64,000 bases of DNA, taken from positions 23,007,091 through 23,071,090 of the forward strand of contig OU015501.1 of assembly GCA_907164885.2 (NCBI GenBank), given 5' to 3'. The stretch comes from Dolomedes plantarius. Its lineage: Eukaryota; Arthropoda; Arachnida; Araneae; Dolomedidae. The notes under the pieces are model-generated. The model made no database searches and was not told where the DNA came from. It saw only the letters and a list, made by a program, of their open reading frames with translations. Shown here in pieces: positions 57,037 through 64,000 of this stretch (its first letter is position 1; the number at the start of each line of letters is the position of its first letter). A program made the position numbers and the translations under genes.

Positions 57037-57944
57037 TGTTAGGGAAAAATCCCGATTAGCTTTCCTCTTCTTCCCCTAACCTTCCAGCCACGTAGAAAGA
57101 GCGATGTATTTACATCATTTCCCACCTCCACAGCAATGTGTAAGCATCGTCAGACGCCAGTTGCGTCATGCCAGCCTAATGACGTCATTCACCCAACGAT
57201 GACGCCATACCATCAGCTAAGAATGACGTCAACTCACATCACGTAAAATTAGCATAATTAACTTTGCTATTCTCCTGCCACGAGGGAGCGCGGCGGTCGA
57301 CGCCGGTATAAATACCCAGCCCGATCACTTAGACGGTGTAGGTGAGTGATAGTTGCTGGGAAGCGATGAGATGATCTAGCACGACTCAGCGCAGCTCGGT
57401 TTTGAAAGCCAGGTTCTACCGAGAACCCGTATTAGGAGGCGGCGACCAACTTGCCAGCAGTGCACTGATGCTCTAGTCGTCTCGGCCTTGCATGCCCGCA
57501 GGTAGCCACGGGATGGTCTTTGTGCCAGGAAGGCACTATCTACTTTAAATATTTTTACGATGGTAAAACTTTGCCTCGATCAACTGTGAGTTAACTTTTT
57601 TATTTTTTCTACACCTCGGTAAGAATACCACAAAGCCAACTTTTTAGAATAACACTACGAGCTGTGTAGTGCGTCTGTAAACAAGACACTTTAATGTCGT
57701 TTTACTAAATAAATGTATTTTTATTTTACCTAGACCTTCGTACGTCTTTTTAACATCTTGCATATCACACAAGGTAGCTAGCGTTGCTCTGTATATCTAA
57801 AGATTAAGAGTCCAACCTTCCCTGCTAGCCAGTACGACTCTACACGTTTAGCTATCAGTAAAGTTTGGGGCATTCCTGCCCCCAAATCTTAACTAATTTT
57901 TGGTTGGGAGAGCCGCCAGGTTCTAGCGGCTCAATTCCGTAACA
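57037..57944 (+). repeat. 3' LTR of the Copia element
   Basis: 908 bp, matching 51107-51999. The block 57323-57412 differs: it has about 40 extra bases after GGGAAGCGAT (including CTAGCACGACTCAGCGC) and lacks the left LTR's GGGGTATTAGACG version. Confidence 0.95.
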
Positions 57945-57949
57945 CCAAT

Positions 57950-58983
57950 AACATCATTATTCCCTATCAGTTCGGTTTTCGAAAATCTTTCTGCTCCACA
58001 TCAGGCCTACCGTATCACTGAGATCCTAACCCAAGCTAAAATTAATAAAATGTCCTCCGTTGCCCTTTTTCTGGATGTAGCACGCGCTTTCGACCAAATA
58101 TGGATTGATGGTCTCATCCATAAGCTTATCAACTACAACTCCCCCCCCACCCCAGCTTATTAAAATTATCTCCTCCTACTTAAGTAATCGTACCTTTCAA
58201 GTAAACATCAATAATACTTTATCTGACCCCTATCCCATTTTTACTGGGATTCTTCACGGTTCTCTTATTGGTCAAACCCTGTTTAATAGTATCTACATTA
58301 ACGACATTCCGCAGTGCATAAAGACCGAAATTGCTATTTTTTGCAGACGACACAGCTATTTTTGCCTCTAATCATAATCATAAATATGCAGTCAAAGCTA
58401 TTAATGATCACGTAGCTCTTATTAATTCCTGGCTCGTTAAATGGAAAATAAAAATTAACTCTGATAAGTGCATTGACACTGTGTTCACCCATAAATTCGA
58501 TAGAACCTATGTTAACTGCAATATTAAAATTGGTTCCAACTCCCCTGGTCAAACACTGTTAAATACTTAGGGTTAACCCTTGATAAAAAACTCACTTGGA
58601 AACAACATATCATTAATAATCGTAAAAAATTTCGTAATGCTAAAAGGCAACTTTATCACTTAATTGCCCGAAATAGTAAATTGAACTTTAGTAACAAAAT
58701 GCTCATTTACAAACCTTTCTTAAGATCCTTACTTACGTATGCTGGACCAGTTTGGTCGTATACAGCGGATTCCAACATTAAAATTATTGCTGTTGCTCAA
58801 AACATGACTATTCGGCAAATCACTAACTCCCCATGGTATTTTCGTAATGTTGACATTTATAGGGTGATAAATCTCCCCACTATTCAAAATTACCTTCAAA
58901 ATCTTGCTATTAACTTCCATAAAGATTTACCAAATGATCTTATTAAAAAGCTTGCAGATTACGACCCTGCTGACCCAGCTTAA
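57950..58983 (+). pseudogene. Jockey-like LINE ORF2, 3' part, broken
   Basis: Continuation of the gene split by the Copia element, starting IIIPYQFGFRKSFCSTSG. RT motif A is VALFLDVARAFDQIWIDGL, motif B GILHGSLIGQTLFN, and motif C FADDTAIFASNHN (Asp pair at about 58346-58351). The C-terminal part runs WKQHIINNRKKFRNAKRQLY, FLRSLLTYAGPVWSYTAD and NDLIKKLADYDPADPA, then stop at 58981-58983. Frameshifts near 58010, 58140, 58335 and 58560 show that the LINE was dead, or died, independently of the Copia insertion. Confidence 0.88.
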
Positions 58984-59262
58984 CAAGAAACGGCCGTGTG
59001 CCATTCTTGCTCGTAACTTTTAATTGTTGTCCTGCTCTTTGTTCGCTCAATCTTTTTTTCCCCCATGCTTTACCTTTACTTGTACTATCGAAGCTTTTTG
59101 TTTTCTCCACTTTCTACTTTCCTTCCTACTTTCGTTTTTTACTGATCACTGAAGTTTTATGCATTGCTATATCATTCTGCCCATGCACCGTAGTTACCAC
59201 TACTCTTCCTGAAGCCGAAGAAGACGTCCTCTGTACTTTATTAAACTCTTTTGTTTTTACCT
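58984..59262 (+). other. probable LINE 3' UTR
   Basis: Pyrimidine-rich sequence (CTTTCTACTTTCCTTCCTAC) without ORFs follows the LINE stop. No poly(A) or simple repeat tail marks a precise 3' end. Confidence 0.45.
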
Positions 59263-61072
59263 GAGATGCGTTTCCTGTTCGTTTTTCTATTTTCTCACTT
59301 TAATCGTTCTTTCTCTTGGTCTCTGATTCACACTGTAAGGAATAGGATTTTCATTACAGTGATGTGTGTGGAGGGTTTTCTCCATTTTTACAAGCATAAA
59401 CAGTTTTCGATAGTCCTGCATTTAGTTCTCGATGAATATCGGCTTCATATTTTTTACTACGAGGCTTTTAGGTCAGCTTTATGCACTGACAACTCATCGA
59501 CGGTTCCGATGTGGATGCGGTTATAAAGTAAAACTTTAAATTCATTTTATCGTTTTAAACTCAAAATTTTCATTTTTAATCCTTCAGATTATTTGAAAAG
59601 AGGGAAAAACCGAGTGTTATAGCCCCTAGTAGAGATTTTGAAACCGAACATTCTTTTAACTGAGGAAAATAAACTTGGATACTCCTTCACGTGGAAATTA
59701 TGAACTGTTATTCTTAATATTCCATCTTTTGTAAGGTATTTGACGAAGACCTATGTACATTTTCATACAGATTTCATTTAACTACACAAACTATAAGGAG
59801 GTGGAAAATGTTGAGTAAGATTTTTAATGTTTTATATCATATTCCTGCAGTCTAAAAGCGTATTGATCTCCAAGTCTATTTCACCTTATACCAAGAAACT
59901 AAACCCTTATACTTAATTATAGTGGTAAATCACCTGACTTTCTCGATCATCGATCCTTATATAATATGGAGGGCAATTTTATGTTTGGTGTTCTTCTATA
60001 AACACATTAAGAAATGCATATATTTTAAAGTCTTCTTTTACAGTTAATTTAAATAATCAAATGCAGGGTATCATGTTTTTCAAAAAGTATATTTTAAATT
60101 TTTTATAATTTGGAAAAAAATTAATTTTAGATTCCGTAAAAAATGAAATACCAAAACTTTCTAAATTTTGAAAACAAAAACAAAAAACTACGCTCTTCTG
60201 ATTTTAACACCTAATTTCAGGTATGAGAAACAGTATTTAAAACTAAACAGTTGCTAGTGTGTTATTGGATTAAAAAAAAACTTTACAAGCTCTCTATTTT
60301 GCAAATTCTTTTATAATTTTGAGAATTCAAATTTTTTGCATCATCAAAATTAATGGGCAGTTAGCGACTCTACTCTGGTCTGTCTTTTCTCAGATATTGG
60401 GCAGGGTTTCAAGTTATTGATTTCCTTTAAATCATAGAAGTCTTTCTTCGCAGTACGTTAGAAGTAGATAAACTTAATTTTAGTGTAGAATATTGTAGTG
60501 TAAACTTTTTGAATCGGGAGCATCTTAGACCTACCTTCTCGTGGGCAAAATTTAACGCAGAAAAATTGTCTACAATGGTGGCATGTGTACTCGACAAAAT
60601 TTAGAAAGATTTGATAGTTTATTTTTTACAGGATTTAAAATAATCGACGTCTCTCGCAGAAAAATGAATTTTTTTCCAAAAATTTAAAATTAAAAAAATA
60701 CTTATTGAAAAACACAGGAGTAGTATAAAAATGACAGTTTTGCCCCAGGATTAAGGGGAGGAGCTTAAAGTGGGCGGAGCTAACTGAGTGACGTGGACCA
60801 ATCAGAGAGCAGCTAGCCACCTGGCGGTCGATTTGGACCAATCAGGAGAGGGCAGCGCTGCTATCGCCCCCTAGCGGGAAAGAGTGGAACCTTGTAGTTC
60901 AGCAGAATCTTGAAGAGAGTATGTGCTCCGCGGAACGCCACCTATCGGTTAAACAGAGAACTAAATTTCGTACAAGGATTGGAGGTCAGGGCATATTTTT
61001 TTCAGTGCTGCCATCTAATGCTGAAAGCTAGAACTACATTTTTGGGGACTTAGAAATTTTTTTAAAAGTATT
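59263..61072. other. AT-rich spacer; GC-rich island at 60745-60960
   Basis: No gene recognised. Between 60745 and 60960 the sequence is richer in G and C. It has two TGGACCAATCA repeats (CCAAT-box-like, 60795 and 60834) and several short CCMYCTA-type motifs. It could be a promoter-like remnant, but no transcript start or downstream ORF supports this. Confidence 0.35.
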
Positions 61073-61157
61073 TTCCATGGGAATTGAACCCGTTAAGGAA
61101 ATATTACCTGACTACTTTTAGCGACGTAATACCGTTACGCTATGAATCGTCGGAAGT
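61073..61157 (-). repeat. tRNA-like sequence / SINE head
   Basis: Minus strand: A box TAGCGTAACGG and B box in CGGGTTCAATTCCCAT, 40 bases apart. The ends do not form a clear acceptor stem, so a tRNA pseudogene or SINE head is more likely than a working tRNA. Confidence 0.45.
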
Positions 61158-61162
61158 TCAGC

Positions 61163-64000
61163 GAATTATATTCTATAACAGAGAGAATATTTTTATGAAT
61201 TTACTAGAATTAATTATCAAAAATAAATATAACGACATCTATTGTTTAAAAATGAAACTTAGAAAATTTAATACAAGGTTTTGAGTATATTTTTCAAAAC
61301 TTTAAATATTTTTAGTCGAATTCTAACTTAAAATATATATTATCAACTTAGTAGTTCAAAAAAGGGCTTATTTTCAGGACTTTAAAATTGTTTTGCTATG
61401 TTTTTTAACGTGATATATAATTTTACATAGATACATTCACAAAATAATACAAAATAATAAGAAATTTTTACATAGATAGGCTAAAACGAATATTTTTTTT
61501 CTTTTACTTGATATTTTTACACATGAAATTATTTTACAACAAGCGTTAAGTTTAAAATATCTATAATTTTTCTTAAGAATATTACTTTGCAGTATAATAT
61601 AATTTAGATAGAGCTTTGAATCCATTGTAACATTTAGTATAGAAAAAATTATTATTATTTGATCTTACCTTGAAAAACATTCCATGAAAAGCTAACAAGG
61701 GGATATTTTTAGACATGAAATTATTTAAACAAAGCGGGAATTCCCCAGTAGAGTTATTTTTTCCTATTAATATTAGAAATAAAAACTGAAATATGATTCA
61801 ATCTAGATAATTATTTAAATTAAATACACATAACATACCAATCCATACTATTAAATCTGCAAGAGAAGATATTAAATTTACGCTAAAAAAATTTTTTAAT
61901 TGTCGACATATGCATACTGCAATAGTCTACATTATTATCAAAAAGTTCATTGAATTATATTCTATAACAGAGCGAATATTTTTATGAATTTACTAGAATT
62001 AATTATCAAAAATAAATATAACGTCATCTATTGATTAAAAATGAAACTTAGAAAATTTAATACATGGTTTTGAGTATATTTTTCAAAACTTTAAATATTT
62101 TTAGTCGAAGGGTTTATTTTCAGGACTTTAAAATTGTTTTGCTATGTTTTTTAACGTGATATATAATTTTACATAGATACATTCACAAAATAATACAAAA
62201 TAATAAGAAATTTTTACATAGATAGGCTAAAACGAATATTTTTTTTTCTTTTACTTGATATTTTTACACATGAAATTATTTTACAACAAGCGTTAAGTTT
62301 AAAATATCTATAATTTTTCTTAAGAATATTACTTTACAGTATAATATAATTTAGATAGAGCTTTGAAACCATTGTAACATTTAGTATAGAAAAAATTATT
62401 ATTATTTGATCTTACCTTGAAAAACATTCCATGAAAAGCTAACAAGGGGATATTTTTAGACATGAAATTATTTAAACAAAGCGGGAATTCCCCAGTAGAG
62501 TTATTTTTTCCTATTAATATTAGAAATAAAAACTGAAATATGATTCAATCTAGATAATTATTTAAATTAAATACACATAACATACCAATCCATACTATTA
62601 AATCTGCAAGAGAAGATATTAAATTTACGCTAAAAAAATTTTTTAATTGTCAACATATGCATACTGCAATAGTCTACATTATTATCAAAAAGTTCATTGA
62701 ATTATATTCTATAACAGAGAGAATATTTTTATGAATTTACTAGAATTAATTATCAAAAATAAATATAACGTCATCTATTGATTAAAAATGAAACTTAGAA
62801 AATTTAATACATGGTTTTGAGTATATTTTTCAAAACTTTAAATATTTTTAGTCGAAGGGTTTATTTTCAGGACTTTAAAATTGTTTTGCTATGTTTTTTA
62901 ACGTGATATATAATTTTACATAGATACATTCACAAAATAATACAAAATAATAAGAAATTTTTACATAGATAGGCTAAAACGAATATTTTTTTTTCTTTTA
63001 CTTGATATTTTTACACATGAAATTATTTTACAACAAGCGTTAAGTTTAAAATATCTATAATTTTTCTTAAGAATATTACTTTACAGTATAATATAATTTA
63101 GATAGAGCTTTGAAACCATTGTAACATTTAGTATAGAAAAAATTATTATTATTTGATCTTACCTTGAAAAACATTCCATGAAAAGCTAACAAGGGATATT
63201 TTTAGACATGAAATTATTTAAACAAAGCGGGAATTCCTCAGTAGAGTTATTTTTTCCTTTTAATATTAGAAATAAAAACTGAAATATGATTCAATCTAGA
63301 TAATTATTTAAATTAAATACACATAACATACCAATCCATACTATTAAATCTGCAAGAGAAGATATTAAATTTACGCTAAAAAAATTTTTTAATTGTTGAC
63401 ATATGCATACTGCAATAGTCTACATTATTATCAAAAAGTTCATTGAATTATATTCTATAACAGAGCGAATATTTTTATGAATTTACTAGAATTAATTATC
63501 AAAAATAAATATAACGTCATCTATTGATTAAAAATGAAACTTAGAAAATTTAATACATGGTTTTGAGTATATTTTTCAAAACTTTAAATACTTTTAGTCG
63601 AAGGGTTTATTTTCAGGACTTTAAAATTGTTTTGCTATGTTTTTTAACGTGATATATAATTTTACATAGATACATTCACAAAATAATACAAAATAATAAG
63701 AAATTTTTACATAGATAGGCTAAAACGAATATTTTTTTTTCTTTTACTTGATATTTTTACACATGAAATTATTTTACAACAAGCGTTAAGTTTAAAATAT
63801 CTATAATTTTTCTTAAGAATATTACTTTGCAGTATAATATAATTTAGATAGAGCTTTGAATCCATTGTAACATTTAGTATAGAAAAAATTATTATTATTT
63901 GATCTTACCTTGAAAAACATTCCATGAAAAGCTAACAAGGGGATATTTTTAGACATGAAATTATTTAAACAAAGCGGGAATTCCTCAGTAGAGTTATTTT
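61163..64000. repeat. satellite-like tandem array, monomer about 746 bp
   Basis: The landmark GAATTATATTCTATAACAG occurs at 61163, 61952, 62699 and 63445, giving periods of 789, 747 and 746 bp. The first monomer has about 40 extra bases near 61320 and is the most diverged; the later ones are nearly identical. The array runs off the right edge. It is very AT-rich and has no ORF of note. Confidence 0.96.

Larger units (their letters stand above)
51107..57944 (+). mobile_element. full-length Copia LTR retrotransposon inside a LINE
   Basis: LTRs 51107-51999 and 57037-57944, TGTT...AACA, are flanked by perfect 5-bp duplications CCAAT at 51102-51106 and 57945-57949. Order inside: primer-binding site, gag-protease-integrase ORF, RT, a truncated end of RNase H, 3' non-coding region, polypurine tract. 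The LINE reading frame continues across the insertion point. Confidence 0.96.

Noticed and set aside
59251..59526. 91-codon ORF after the LINE
   Set aside because: Starts at a non-ATG codon in the presumed LINE 3' UTR and has no recognisable motif.

Overview
This is a repeat-dominated stretch of an animal nuclear genome, AT-rich with long (TA)n tracts. I recognise no ordinary host gene; every coding sequence I can name belongs to a transposable element. The mix fits an arthropod, and the DD34E Tc1-like transposases resemble families I associate with spiders. That placement is an impression from recall, not a proof. Nearly all elements are dead, carrying stops, frameshifts or internal deletions, so this is accumulated nested insertion rather than a working gene cluster.

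Layout, left to right. 0-10 kb: the edge of a Tc1-like transposase gene, an array of about 150-bp units, a hAT element (1773-4233), a GTF2IRD2-like hAT pseudogene (5405-6075), an unclassified TIR element (6361-8164), and a Tc1 element that sits inside one MITE and hosts another (8222-10085). 10-17 kb: a Tc1 element with a 758-bp internal duplication (11817-13790), two tRNA-like SINE signatures, and a Tc1 element with IR/DR ends (15644-17217). 17-25 kb: a minus-strand Copia retrotransposon with 407-bp LTRs and a perfect 5-bp target duplication. It was invaded by a pogo-like element, itself invaded by a rosa-like DD41D element, and by a Ginger2 integrase transposon.

26-32 kb: an element with ACACAGGCC-type inverted ends carries a repeat-associated protein that I cannot assign to a superfamily. 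A Tc1 element and a hAT MITE (hosting another Tc1) interrupt it. 33-40 kb: a hAT MITE made of 55-bp minisatellite units with a pogo MITE inside, then a nearly intact autonomous hAT element (35440-40471). 41-47 kb: a hAT MITE and an unusual element (42107-45663) with arms of about 740 bp around a decayed gene whose product ends in a CXC-like cysteine motif. 47-59 kb: another Tc1 element, then a Jockey-like LINE split by a 6.8-kb Copia element (51107-57944). 59-64 kb: AT-rich spacer, a tRNA-like sequence, and a satellite of about 746-bp monomers running off the end.

The best candidates for under-described biology are the elements at 26344-32161 and 42107-45663. A cysteine motif with nearly identical spacing ends the proteins of both the 42-kb element and the Ginger2 element. 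Boundaries were read by eye from target duplications and inverted repeats. Family names rest on motif recognition without database searches.
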